Shown here in pieces: positions 44,712-55,649 of a stretch of DNA of 64,000 bases. Numbering within the stretch: position 1 is the stretch's first letter; every line of letters starts with the position of its first letter. The DNA is from Micrasema longulum (lineage: Eukaryota > Arthropoda > Insecta > Trichoptera > Brachycentridae). The position numbers and the translations under genes are program-made. Below the pieces are notes generated by a model. The model made no database searches. It worked only from the letters and a program-made list of their open reading frames with translations, and was not told where the DNA came from. The stretch spans positions 124,001 through 188,000 of the forward strand of contig JAGVSM010003565.1 in NCBI GenBank assembly GCA_022494885.1, given 5' to 3'.

Positions 44712-44965
44712 ATGGCGTAAAATCATCATCATCATCGTTCTCTTTCCGCACCCAATGGTGCATAGGACACTGCATTGGTACACCAATCGCAGCGTATCTT
44801 GATCATTTTTGTTACATGAAGGTAAGATGATAAGTCTTACGCTTCAGGTACCAGTCCAGGGGCTATGAAACATTCTAGTGTGAAACAACCTTTTAACTAA
44901 ATATTTCATATCAACCATGTCGGGAATCGAACCCGAGACCTCTTATAGACCATTACACCACGAGG
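44712..44965 (-). mobile_element. SINE1 copy, nearly full length
   Basis: CATCATCATCATCGTTCTCT tail, complete body, ATGTCGGGAATCGAACCCGA (box B), and CCATTACACCACGAGGCCG at the tRNA 5' end. Confidence 0.85.
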
Positions 44966-44999
44966 CCGACACGGTGTAAAATCTACCTGTCAAAAACAT

Positions 45000-45539
45000 T
45001 TAAGTTTCTAAGTGTTAATTCTTGATGGGAGCTCATTGTAATTTATTATAGACATAAAAGACTAGTGATACTTTAATAGACATTTTTTTTATTAAAGTAT
45101 TACTCGTCTTTTATTTCTATAATAAATCTACCTGTCAAGACTAAGAGGAAAAGCGGTCTCCCTTTTCTTCATACAGACGTATTCCTGTATTATCTCCTTG
45201 AATTATGGCATTAGAGCAATGTTTTTTTACAGACTATGGATATTTCTTTTTGTCGTGTCCTAACCATTTAGTTTTTTTTATTATTTGTTTACTACGGGAA
45301 CTAAAACCACCTTAAAACCGTTAAAAGCGCCCAGTTTTATCCACTGTCTTTGGACGTATGGCTCTTGGCCTCATATATTTAGGGATAAATTTTGAAAAAT
45401 ATTCTATCAATATTTCTATGAATTAACATTTGAAATAAATAAATCAATTTCTGGATTGATGCGAAGCAGTTTTTACTTGTAATACATCCGTCACAGTGCC
45501 AATCTAGGGACAGTGACATATATTATTGCAGATTCCAGT
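45000..45539. other. Unassigned AT-rich stretch
   Basis: No gene seen. A short similarity (TTATTATAGA..TAAA) to 1755-1770 was noted. Confidence 0.35.
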
Positions 45540-45925
45540 GAACCTTCCATCATTATTTCGATACCCTGTGGTGCATAGAGCCCTGCATTGAGACAATAAA
45601 TGCATCGTAAATCGACCATCTGCTATACAAAGGTAAAGTGATCAGCCTTACGCTCCAGGCGCTAGTCCAGTAACACGAACTATTGCAGAGAAAGCACTCC
45701 CTCCACATACTTGAAAACCGTTTTAATGACCGTGGGTCTTCCTGCCAGTTTCGCTCGTATATGATAAAATCAATGTTTTTTTTCGCCAATAAACGAGTTA
45801 CTCTTTAAAAAAATAATAATCACAAAAACTTATGAAATATTGCAGTGCAGAAGAACCTCATTTTCAGTCAATATTTCTTGTTGACCTTCCCAAGAATAGA
45901 ACCCGAGACCTCAAACATAATATAG
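45540..45925 (-). mobile_element. SINE1 copy, old and expanded
   Basis: TGGTGCATAGAGCCCTGCAT, GGTAAAGTGATCAGCCTTAC, GCTCCAGGCGCTAGTCCAGT, then further on TAGAACCCGAGACCTC. It is longer than other copies, so probably carries an insertion. Confidence 0.5.
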
Positions 45926-46149
45926 GCCCAAGGATATAATATACAATCTTATCCCAGATTCATGAAAGTGTGGTGAAACTGCCAGGCTGAGGCATTTTTA
46001 ATCTGTATTGGTCGGGGGAGTCAGATAAATTGTTGTTTGATGTAGACGGACGTAAGTTGATTTCTAGTCTTACTAATAATAACTTAGAATTTAGGTATTA
46101 GTGGTATATTTCTTATTTAGTTTTAGTAGAATACACGTAAACATATTAT

Positions 46150-46640
46150 TATGTGTGCTCTAGTAATAATACTGTATATACGTATAATGAGTTAAAAACT
46201 AGCTTCAATATATCTTCTCTTCAAGACCGTCGAAATAAATCAGACCGTCTAGTCCTATTCAAAATTCTCAACTCACTCTTTGATGCGCCTGAGCTACTGA
46301 GCTCAATAAAATTAAATATTCTAACTAGAAACCTCAGACAAAACTTACTCTTTCATACCGATAACGATAGAACTAACTATGGTTTTCATTCCCCTATGCC
46401 CAGAATTCTTAGGTCTGCCAACAAACATACCAATCTTGATTTCTTTGATAACAAGTTGTCTTCTTTCAAACGATCACTGAATCAAATTCAATTATAAACA
46501 CCTCTTTCCCGCTTCCACTCCCACCAAGTCTACTATATACCATCGTGTCTTTCTACTTTTCTTTATAATAGTTTTCTATGTATAAATATGCCCTTAAAAA
46601 TGCCCATTGGGCGTATTTATAAATAAATATACGCGTATTT
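46150..46640 (+). mobile_element. LINE-B C-terminal end and 3' UTR
   Basis: The 114-residue frame reads SFNISSLQDRR, SDRLVLFKILNSLFDAPELL, NYGFHSPMPRILRSAN, FKRSLNQIQL*, followed by a 3' UTR ending ATGCCCATTGGGCGTATTTA, TAAATAAA. The frame is intact to its stop; the 5' part is missing. Confidence 0.85.
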
Positions 46641-46861
46641 TATTTATAAAATTAGAAATATGTAGAATGTTTTAACTTTAAGTTTGAAAAAACCAAACAT
46701 AAAATTACTTATTTGGGTAAATAATGTTTATGACGAAAATAACATTGTTTACTGCCTTACAACGGGAAAAATATCCCTAGTTTGGCAGTTAAGATGACTC
46801 ACCAGCAAAAACAAAAAATATATAAGTTTACTTTTACTGCGCAATTAACCTATTGTATAAA

Positions 46862-47110
46862 TTACAATATTTGAGTTTGTCCAAATGTTCGTAGACAAAA
46901 GACTGGATTTCACCCCCTCGGGAGTCATTAAGATTAACAAATTACAACAGGGATGGAGAATACCTTCAATAAGGGAATATGGCAGTCTAAGCATTCACAA
47001 GGCTTATGATTTGTCATTGGCTGGTTTAAGTGGCCACTTTACTTTAAAAAAAATTTTAAAAAGCCATATTCCCTTATTTAAGATATTCTACATCCCTGGT
47101 GTAATTTGTT
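46862..47110 (+). repeat. Repeat E copy
   Basis: One of the best plus copies: CAATATTTGAGTTTGTCCAA, CTGGATTTCACCCCCTCGGG, AGTCATTAAGATTAACAAAT, GGTTTAAGTGGCCACTTTAC. The right end holds a short inverted piece (AGCCATATTCCCTTATTT). Confidence 0.7.
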
Positions 47111-47204
47111 AATTATTGTATACATAATTAATAGTAAATTACTGTAATAAATATGTAAATATGTGACACAGTTCTATAATTTATTTCTTTAAATTGTTTT
47201 TTTT

Positions 47205-47485
47205 TTTATGTTGTTTATACACTCACCATTTTATTTTCATTTTTATAACAACTTTACTTTTTAACACTGTTCCTATCTTTTATTTATTTATGTTGTATTT
47301 TTTAAAATTTATGTTGTTTAAATACTCATCTTCTTTTTATACCAACTTTACTTCTAGACATTGTTCTATCTTTTATTGCTATATATTGTATTTTTTAAAT
47401 TTTACGTTGTTTATATACTCATGTTTCATATAACTTCCATGTATGTAAAAGCTTTATGGGCGTGAAAAATTAATAAGATAAAATA
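47205..47485 (+). repeat. Tandem 90-bp repeat with retroelement 3' tail
   Basis: Two and a half units of about 90 bp: ACTCATCTTCTTTTTATACC, AACTTTACTTCTAGACATTG, TTCTATCTTTTATTG, ATTGTATTTTTTAAATTTTA. They end in AAAGCTTTATGGGCGTGAAA, (AATAAA)n. Related to the element at 44129-44651. Confidence 0.7.
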
Positions 47486-47504
47486 AAATAAAAAAGGCGA
47501 ATGC

Positions 47505-47650
47505 GCCATTCTCATATTCAAAGTGGACTCACATTCACTCGATTTCCTCATTTAAGATTTTTACCTGAAAGCAGGTATAGGTCGAAAGCACTCGACCCGA
47601 ATTCTAGTACTATTTCACACACATAACTGTATTCGTATTCGCCCATAGAA
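47505..47650. repeat. Repeat G2, copy 1
   Basis: CACTCGATTTCCTCATTTAA, GATTTTTACCTGAAAG, TCGAAAGCACTCGACCC, TTTCACACACATAACTGTAT recur at 54565-54895. Confidence 0.6.
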
Positions 47651-47797
47651 ACAAGTGTGTAAAGTGGAAAAAAAATATTTTAATGTATGCAGAAGACCGA
47701 GAAAGTCATAGCATGACCAAATCCAACAAGCACATGAACATGTATAAATATTAATTTGTAGAAAAAAATGGATTGACTTAAAAAATATTGTCTATTT

Positions 47798-48060
47798 TTA
47801 ATCCGTTATGATCCCGCGGCATGGGTAAAGACCAGAAATGTCTGCGATTGGTTTTGATCTTGTCTGGCATCTGCTAATGGAAGATCCTTCAGGATAGCTT
47901 ATTCCCGAACATAGAGCACTTGACCCCGTCTGCTTGAGCTCCATTATAATATACAAGAATAGCTCTCCACTTGTGATGCCATCGTTCCTAATTTGTCTGA
48001 AGCCGAATCTATGTAGGTACCAAATCCAGACAGACAACGCGGTAAGAAAGATGAGAGGTT
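47798..48060 (-). repeat. Repeat Q, copy 2
   Basis: GC-richer block, weakly similar in translation to 27690-28110. No family recognised. Confidence 0.3.
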
Positions 48061-48231
48061 CTTAAAAAACAATAATTGGCATTGTAATAGTGACGTTTGT
48101 TTGTTGATATTTCTTGATAAAACACCCACGTTGGTAATTGTTATTTTTATTAATCTTCTTATTTTTATTTTAAACCAAATCGATAGGTTTATTAAATTAA
48201 CTCTTATTGATTGGTGTATACATAATCATTA

Positions 48232-48320
48232 TCATCATCATCATCATCATCATTCCATGTCCGCTCCCTAGTTAAAGCATATGGTATCCACAAAGAGCCT
48301 CCATGTATCTCTTCTGTTCT
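48232..48320 (-). mobile_element. Retroelement 3' remnant with (ATG)n tail, copy 2
   Basis: Nine CAT units, then TCCATGTCCGCTCCCTAGTT, AGCATATGGTATCCACAAAG, as at 5096-5220. Confidence 0.6.
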
Positions 48321-48654
48321 ATTTTCATTATTTTCATTCTTATTTTCAATTATTTTCATTCTTAACTTTTAATTACTTTTACAATTTTTTTTTCATTTTT
48401 AATGTTATTTTCATTTGTAAATACTAAATACAAACTACAAACTTCAAAATAACTTTTTTAACTTAAATTTTAATTTTTTAACAACTTCCATTTATGTTTT
48501 TTTTTTTCATTTTCTTTTTTGTACTTTCATTAATAACCTTACATATAATTACTTTATAATATGGAAACTTCACTGGTCCATTAAAGTTAAGTCTAACTGT
48601 GTAAAATATAAAACTATGTAACTGTACCGTATGTTTCCTTAATAAAAGAAAATA

Positions 48655-48905
48655 ACAAAATAATATCTATCGGCTGACAACTCCTTTGCGTCCTCTCAAG
48701 CCATGTTCTTGTCCCGAAGTTTTGACATAAACTGCCGACAAACAGTCTGCAGTGGACGTCCAGGACGTCGAGAGCCTGATGCCTTGTAAAATAGGCAAGC
48801 GTGGTTAAGGCTCTCAGGGGGCATCCGCAGTACATGGCCAAGACAACCGTATCACCTCCCCTTGATGACAGTTGTCACCGGAGTTTGCTGCGTCCATTCT
48901 CTTAT
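48655..48905 (-). mobile_element. Non-LTR retrotransposon C-terminal fragment
   Basis: The minus-strand reading RNKVIREWTQQTPVTTVIKG, (stop) YGCLGHVLRMPPESLN, GSRRPGRPLQTV is the LGHV-x-R-M and G-R-P-x-x-T block common after the RT of insect LINEs. Two stops; decayed. Confidence 0.7.
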
Positions 48906-49094
48906 TACTTTATTCCGAACAAAGTCAAATATATATACATAAACAATAATCAATGAATAAAACACACAAAACATGTTTAACTATTGTAAGGCTATGTTGT
49001 AACACGAGTCTACATAAGATACAAGGCCTGATATATCTCTCTTATTTATTATATATATAAAAGATTTATTTACGATTTATAAATAAAAAAAATT

Positions 49095-49345
49095 ATTCAC
49101 AAAAGTCAATAGATGGAAGGGTTGAGGAAATGTGGATGTTTAAACATAGGCAGAATGGTAAATGTTCCACAGTGTGCTTAATGGTTACTTAAGCTAGCCA
49201 ATGACAAGTCATAAGCCCCGTGAATGCCTGGACTTCCATATTCCATTATGAAAAATGTTTTCCTTCTCTGTTGTAACAAATTAAATTTAAATTGTGTTTT
49301 GAATATGTCCTATTGTTTTTAAACAAGGTGGATTTCCTCCTAAGC
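49095..49345 (-). repeat. Repeat E copy
   Basis: Minus-oriented: AGGCAGAATGGTAAATGTTC, CATAAGCCCCGTGAATGCCT, TCCTTCTCTGTTGTAACAAA. Confidence 0.6.
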
Positions 49346-49384
49346 GAGTTATTTAGATCTAAATTAGAGGGAAAAATGCTTTTA

Positions 49385-50105
49385 TGCTACTAATACGACT
49401 ACCATCACGCTATTTCACCGTAGGGGTAGGCAGAGAGAATGAACCGCTACACACGTCTATCCTGCCATACATTCCTAGCTTCTTCCACATTCATACATCT
49501 TGTCATACATGCTCTTCGGTTCTGTCTGCTTTTGACATGACCAGACTTAAGATTTTGGATTATCTGATCATGCCACGTCTTCCTTGGTCGCCCTCGTCTC
49601 ACGTTGCCGTTTATTTTCGCCATATATACTTGTTTTACCATTCTTTCGTCGTCCATTCGTTCTACGTGACCAAACTATCACAGAGACCCTTTCTTAATCT
49701 TATCAATTAAACTTGACTCAGATTAACACTCTCGCCTGATTTCATCAATCGTAACTCTGTCATACATTGAAGAGATCGCATTTCAACCGCGTTCACTCGG
49801 CTTTTATCCTTCCTCTGCCAGTTCCATGTTTCACTTCCATACATAAGTGTTGGGTCTAAAACTCCGTTGTGCACTGCCAGTTTAGCTTCGATTGACATAT
49901 TTTTATTAGATATTACTGTGCTTAGTGCTCCGTTCATTTTGTTGCCCGCATTCACTCTTCTTTCAACATCTTTTTCTACTCTTCCTTCTCTTGAAAACAT
50001 GCTTGCCAGATACGCAAATTCTTCTACTTGCTCGAGTCATTCGTTGTTTACATTTATTATGCAGTCAGTAACCTCACTATCCCTTTCAAATACCATCATT
50101 TTTGA
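49385..50105 (-). mobile_element. LINE-T, longest copy (post-RT region to 3' end)
   Basis: Two minus frames join with one frameshift near 49700. Upstream (50060-49707) reads GRVEKDVERRVNAGNKMNGA, LAVHNGVLDPTLMYGSETW and AVEMRSLQCM. Downstream (49656-49447) reads MDDERMVKQVYMAKINGNVR, RGRPRKTWHDQI. This is the thumb/C-terminal part of an RTE/CR1-type non-LTR reverse transcriptase (clade not certain). It is truncated 5' of the region that would hold the catalytic Asp pair. Confidence 0.85.
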
Positions 50106-50319
50106 CCAGTGGCGAGCGGTGAGTTTTTAAATTGGTAAGCTATGAAAATTCTGATAAAATGTCCATGGCGGTAGTGTGGCATATAAAAAACAAGTCTATT
50201 TTATATTTAATAAATAATTCCTAACAAATGGCTCCAGCGGCTAATAGTTTCAGTAAAAAAATTTCTAATGTAGCACAAACATTTGATTTAAAAAATACAA
50301 TTTAAAAAAACATAATTGC

Positions 50320-50400
50320 AAAAAAAAAATGGAACCCCTATGGACTTGAACCCCCGCCTGCGTCATTAGAAAGCAACGACCTATCCGCGCAGCTATTTTG
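50320..50400 (-). repeat. tRNA-like sequence
   Basis: Minus strand: GCTGCGCGGATAGGTCG (box A-like), then CGGGGGTTCAAGTCCATAGG (box B-like). The acceptor and T stems do not close, so it is a SINE head or tRNA pseudogene rather than a tRNA. Confidence 0.45.
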
Positions 50401-50405
50401 TGTTT

Positions 50406-51491
50406 GGACCTTGGCGTCGAAAAAGTAATTAATAAACTAGATAATTCATTAGCGTTCCGGTGCATCTTTGGTTAAGTCAGACTATTATAACTTGTCTTGA
50501 AATAAAACACTTTCTTAATAAATGATAATAATTAAATAATTTAAAAGTATTCCTTACCGAGTACGATAGTTAACCAAACAAAACATAAATTACGTTTTAA
50601 GAATCATTGTTTCATCGACTTTTATATCACATTATTGATCACAAAACGACATAAGTTATACATATTATAATTCTTCATATATATTTATTCTTAACACTAT
50701 ACACTAGTAACGTTTTTACCATAACTCTAACTAAATTTTAAAAGTTTGAATAGATACTGAAGAATAACCTACAATATTCAACTGTCATCGTATGCACAAA
50801 AACGAAATACAATTCAAAAACAATTAGCGAATCTTTGTTTGTTAAAACCCACTAAAGGATTTGTACTATATTATGGATGAAAATATCAATTCGTTTCGAT
50901 TAAAATATCAAAATATTAATTTATTTTAAAGCAAATTTACTTTCAAACCACCGAAACATAAGTATGATCAATTACTTACTTATTGTTGTAACTTCCCTGT
51001 TAAGGCATACAAAATATATTCGTTATCTCTTTCTCACACATAACGAGTGCGTGTATTTTCACCTCCCTTAGACTGTCGTAAGTCAAATTGATGTATTTTA
51101 AAGAATACTAGCCCTTATGAAAAAGTATTGAAAGACTAAATTGCATTAATGAAAGCTGCAAGATTTTACTGCAATCGCAAGTGTAATTTTTCGAACGAGA
51201 TTCTAAAGTTTTAGGTTAAAGAGGTATTTTAATTAGTGATTTTAAAGTGAGCAGAGTAATCTCGTGTAATCCAGTAGTAATAATTTTGGCCAATAGAGGC
51301 AGAACTGGTCGCTGTATGGAGTAAAGGAATATGATATAAATGTACTTATCCAAGAAAAGTAATCTATTTTTTGGTGATGTGTTTTTTCCTTATAATACTA
51401 CAGTATTATAAAACATTACTTACGATGTCAAGAAAATATGGTAAGCTGCATGTAATCGATTATAAGGAGCATTCGCCCCTGCTTTTGACTT
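50406..51491. other. Unassigned stretch
   Basis: No gene or repeat ends recognised. Confidence 0.4.
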
Positions 51492-51736
51492 AAGCTAGGG
51501 TTTCCTAGGACAGCGGTGCCCGTATCTTAACGGCCGTAGTGAACGGTGATGCGGTGGGAAGCCGTCGTAACGTCGTCTAGAGAGTGGTTTCATAGGGAAA
51601 TGGTGTTAAATGGTGTTGATAACACCGTTTTCCTAGGAAACCACACTCTAGTCATCGTTACGACGGCTGTCCACCGCATCACCGTTCACTGCGGCCGTTA
51701 AAATACGGGCACCGCTGTCCTAGGAAACCCTAGCTT
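51492..51736. mobile_element. Long-palindrome MITE
   Basis: 245 bp, nearly all inverted repeat: AAGCTAGGGTTTCCTAGGAC at each end, then GCGGTGCCCGTAT, TAACGGCCG, GTGAACGGTGATGCGGTGG, GCCGTCGTAACG, AGTGGTTTC, meeting at a short centre near 51614. GC-richer than its surroundings, few mismatches between arms. Superfamily unknown. Confidence 0.85.
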
Positions 51737-51956
51737 TACTCAATGCTTTTATGCGGGTGATGTTATTACCTGGCTAGTAAGTAACAAATGCATAAGGAGA
51801 TAGCGAGTGCATAAAGCATGCACTTGATAAGATATTAACACGTGCTTGTATATATTGTAAGTTCTATCGGGAATAAGCAATGAGAACAAAATGGCATGTG
51901 AAAAACACGCATTGACATAATAATACACGCGATTAGCCAAAATGTTGTATAAGTAT

Positions 51957-52035
51957 TCATCAGCGCGTTTGCCTACCATGCATGAGGTCTCGGGTTCGAT
52001 TCTCGACATGGTTGATGTGAAATATTTGTAACGTA
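51957..52035 (+). mobile_element. SINE1 head fragment
   Basis: CAGCGCGTTTGCCTACCATG, AGGTCTCGGGTTCGATTCTC, GACATGGTTGATGTGAAATA: tRNA-derived part only. Confidence 0.65.
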
Positions 52036-52334
52036 ATGTATTTATTTAGATATTTGTACAAATAAAATGTGAACACCTAGTTATACCTTAATGCTAATAA
52101 ACAATATATTTATAAAAATAATTTCAAAATCAAAACATTGTTATAAAATCTAGACGCTTTCCGAAGACACTCTATTTATCTATTTGGATGTTTGTTATTA
52201 ACAAAAACCCAAATATACCCAGCATCTCTAATATATTTCCTCCTTTATGATACAGATTGTTTTGAGTTGCCTGGATTCTTGTTAATTTGCTTATTATTAT
52301 TTGTTTTTTTTTAAATAACTATTTGCGTTCTTAT

Positions 52335-52495
52335 GATTTACCCAAATATTGGATTTTTATGGCCATTTTTAACGAGTTGTAAATAACTCATAATTAGAAA
52401 ATGGGAACCAAGTTGGGGTATAGTGGGATTCGAACGATTTGAATTGAGCCGTGAGTCCAAGGCACTAGCCACGGGACCACAACCCGATCCGAAGT
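52335..52495 (-). mobile_element. SINE2 copy
   Basis: Minus strand: GGGTTGTGGTCCCGTGGCTA, GTGCCTTGGACTCACGG, AATCGTTCGAATCCCAC (box B), body ATTTTCTAATTATGAGTTAT, TTACAACTCG. Confidence 0.7.
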
Positions 52496-52754
52496 TATTG
52501 AACTGTTTGAACATAACGTTAATTGTACATTGGCGGGCTAATTTCCAAATGGAAATTTCTTCTTACCGATAAATTAAATAGTTACAAAACATGTTGAATA
52601 GAAAATAAAAAAGTAAAAGATATACAAAAATAGAAATAACTGTATTTGTATATAAATTACCTTAAATCAATACTATTGCTCAATGGGGAAAATGAATAAA
52701 AAGGAAAGAAGAAAGGAGGATAAATTAAGGAAGAGAAAGTAGATTTGATGAAGT

Positions 52755-52960
52755 GTTTTTACACTATTTTGTAGTCCCTGGACTGGTACCTGAAGCGTAA
52801 GATGAATCGGGTTGTGGTCCCGTGGCTGGTGTCGTGGACTGATGTATCAAAGATCCGAGGATCGCACTCCACTCTACCACAACTTTATTTCATTTTCTAA
52901 TAGTGAGTTATTTAGAACTTGTAAAATAAAATAAAATATTTGAGTACATTTAGATAGAGT
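52755..52960 (+). mobile_element. SINE1 scrap joined to SINE2 copy
   Basis: 52765-52805 is SINE1 (GTCCCTGGACTGGTACCTGA, AGCGTAAGATGA). It passes straight into SINE2 (CGGGTTGTGGTCCCGTGGCT, TTTCTAATAGTGAGTTATTT). Confidence 0.65.
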
Positions 52961-52984
52961 TCTTTTTGAAAAAACAAATTAATA

Positions 52985-53040
52985 AAAAAATGAAGAAACT
53001 GATCATCTTATCTTAATGTAACAAAAAATATCAAGATCCT
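52985..53040 (+). mobile_element. SINE1 body scrap
   Basis: CTGATCATCTTATCTTAATG, TAACAAAAAATATCAAGAT; probably the continuation of the piece at 52765, split by SINE2. Confidence 0.5.
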
Positions 53041-53104
53041 CTGACAGTTGTTCTATAAAAACAGTTCAAACCGTTTTTAAACTGTTACTGTAAATTAATA
53101 CTAG

Positions 53105-53410
53105 TCAGGATATTAAGTTGAACTGTCAATGTTTCGAGTGTGTCCAAATGTTTGCAGACTCAAACAGTTTAACATACTTAAAACATTATTAAATAAACTA
53201 ACTGGTAAAAGAAGAAGTATAAAAATTAGAAAATTGTTTTCAGACGTTGTCTAGTAGGTGAATTGGCTCAGCCGGATGAATTTCGCCGGTATGATTCAGC
53301 TCTTTGACTTCACAAAAGTCAGGAGATGGAAGAGTTGGAAAAGGAAATGTAGATGTTTAAACATAGCAGAATGATGAATGTTACACAGTGTGTAAAATGG
53401 CCCCTTTTTT
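53105..53410. repeat. Repeat E pieces and repeat J copy
   Basis: 53125-53165 is E 5' (GTCCAAATGTTTGCAGAC), 53225-53300 is J, and 53310-53405 is minus-oriented E 3' (ATGAATGTTACACAGTGTGT). Confidence 0.5.
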
Positions 53411-53624
53411 GTATTAATTAATTTCATAAAAGGTACATGTTTTTTAAAATTTCTATACAGATCTACTTTTATACATTTAGTAAATGTTATCACTGTAACT
53501 CTCCAAAAAAAGAGACTAACTCTTGTGCTTGGAGAGTGACTTACACTGTTGTAGTTGTTTATTTATAAGAGTTTATATTATTTTTAATATAAGAGTACAC
53601 GAGAAAAAAAAACGTAGGATAAAG

Positions 53625-53765
53625 ATGGTAGAACTCACAGGCTAAAGGTCCGAGGCTCAAATTCCACTCTACCACTACTCGATTTACATTTTTCTAGCAC
53701 AAGTTATTTACGACTTTTGGAAATGGTCTGAAAAATTTAAATATTTGAGTAAATAAGAACTCAAG
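53625..53765 (+). mobile_element. SINE2 copy, 5' truncated
   Basis: AGGTCCGAGGCTCAAATTCC (box B-like), ACTCTACCACTACTCGATTT, then TCTAGCACAAGTTATTTACG. Confidence 0.6.
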
Positions 53766-54297
53766 TATTTCAATTTTATTTTTCACAAAAAAAAACGTAT
53801 TAAAAAAAAAAGTGGTATATTCTAAAGAGAATTATAGTACGGGTAAGTATTAAAATAAAAAAACTAAATGCGACCCTGTTCTTGTAAAAACTTTAATGTA
53901 CCAAACAAAATCACTTAACGTGATATACAAATATACTATGCTTACATATTTTTATCTTAAGAGAAAAAAACGACAACACATAATTCGGTAAAGTAGTTAC
54001 CTGTAGAGGAATTCAGGTATATTCAGTCCTACCTATATTAATCCAGTAGGTACTTATTTTTTAATGGGCGTATGTGGGCGTGGTCACTCCCCTACCTTGG
54101 AATTAAACTCCTCCCCCTTTTAATCCCCTCTTCCCCTGTGACCCTTCCGGTCCTGTCAAACCGGTACATTGTAAAAAACATAGTTGAAAATACAATCGAA
54201 TCCAAAAATTCTGGAACGTATTTTTATTTATTTACTAACGGACAGAGTCCAATTTATACGATCACACAAAATATCAATGCTGATTTGCATTTTTTTG

Positions 54298-54425
54298 GTA
54301 AATTTTAGAACCGCCGTCGGATTCTTTTTAGTTCTGCCGAGGATCCTCAGAACAGTTGACGAAATCTCCGTAAACAGCACTGTCAATGTGTTCCTACAGC
54401 TAAGACAAGCATTCAAGAAGCGAGC
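54298..54425 (-). repeat. Repeat M, copy 2
   Basis: Complement of the block at 23035-23165. Shared CTTGAATGCTTGTCTT, AGCTGTAGGAACACAT, GGAGATTTCGT, GTTCTGAGGATCCT. Confidence 0.5.
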
Positions 54426-54436
54426 GGTGTTATCAC

Positions 54437-54560
54437 TCCTGGAGTGGTATTCTAAATAAATGTATACCCCCTAGACAGTTATTAACTTGAGGATTATTAT
54501 TTTTAGCATGCGACGAAACCTTGCTCCATATAAAGGCCACATTGATTATCAAACGTTTAT
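54437..54560. mobile_element. CAGGGG MITE, left-end copy
   Basis: CCTGGAGTGGTATTCTAAAT, TATACCCCCTAGACAGT, ACTTGAGGATT and GATTATCAAACGT match the left part of 40485-40843. The right end is missing. Confidence 0.6.
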
Positions 54561-54564
54561 TAAT

Positions 54565-54895
54565 AAAAATAAACTACTGGGCGGATAATTTTCGATTCGA
54601 TTTCCTTTTTCAAGATTTTTAGAGGTGGTCATCGAGTCAAAAACACACTTCTGGTTTAATTTCGCACACATAACTGTATTCATCATCCGCCCACACACAG
54701 CAACCTATACACGTCTTTAAATAAGTGTTAAGTCCTTAAGAATGGTAGGCGAACTCACCAACAACTACATTTCGAGGCAGACTTTTTTCCACTCGATTTC
54801 CTTTGTCAGGATTTTTACCTAAGAGTAGTCATCGAGTCGAAAACACTCGTCCAGGGTTTTGGTTCTATTTTACACACATAATTGACTTGTGGGTA
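54565..54895. repeat. Repeat G2, copies 2 and 3
   Basis: Two head-to-tail copies (54590-54700, 54765-54890) with TCGATTTCCTTTTTCAAGAT, TCATCGAGTCRAAAACAC, CACACATAA. Confidence 0.6.
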
Positions 54896-55244
54896 CCTAC
54901 ATATGAAGGGAACACGATTAAAATAATAAATGTCAAAAAATGATGTTTTGCGAGTTTTTTAAGCTTTTCAACCTTCTTGGACATTTAAATAAACTTATAA
55001 ATTAATATAAAGGAACCTGCTTAATGTAAATAGCCTACAAGTATTGTCTTAATTAAATTAAATTTAGCTTTATTTCCAGTATTTGACTGTGGATGGCATT
55101 TGGCAGAGCAGATCTTAATTTAATTACCTGGGCGGTATTATTACATAGTCTATAGACGTAGGCCCAGATATGGAGAACAATATTCTGCATTGATCAATTA
55201 AATTTAAAACTTAGTCAAAGAATGGTAAAACGTTATGTTTGATC

Positions 55245-55375
55245 TGTTCTCCCATATTCCTTTCTCAAAAATGTTTTCCCTCTTTGTTGCAACAAATTTA
55301 AATATGAACAACTCCTTAGGGAGAAAATCCAGCCAGTCTGCAAGCATTTGGACATACTCAAAACATTGTTAACCA
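55245..55375 (-). repeat. Repeat E fragment
   Basis: CCCATATTCCTTTCTC, TTGCAACAAATTTAAATATG, CTTAGGGAGAAAATCCAGCC. Confidence 0.55.
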
Positions 55376-55649
55376 TAGATAAATCAGGTTAGTTTAGAAA
55401 TTTAAAGTATTTACTTCAAATGGATTATTTTTGACATTCCACCTTACCGCCGACTCATTTTCAAATAATGTTGCTCATTGACGATATAGATAATAGATAC
55501 ACACTTTTTAAAATTCGGTTTGAAAAATAAGTATCCAATTTTACTTCTTACTTCTCCGGTTATCCTTATGCAAAATAATATGTTAATCGGTCGCTCCGTT
55601 GAGACGTGAAGGAAGAACAAACATACGAACAAACAAACACACTTACGCA

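Larger units (their letters stand above)
43951..44712. mobile_element. GGGCCCC MITE split by a nested insertion
   Basis: The left half 43951-44128 (TGGGCCCCGATCACAATGGG ... TGAACATGTTTAAAAGAT) and right half 44652-44712 (ATACAGAAAACTTAATTTTA ... CCCATTGTAATCGGGGCC) together align with the intact copy at 19311-19556. The inserted block is flanked by ATACA on both sides (44124-44128, 44652-44656); the intact copy has a single ATACA at that point. Confidence 0.8.
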
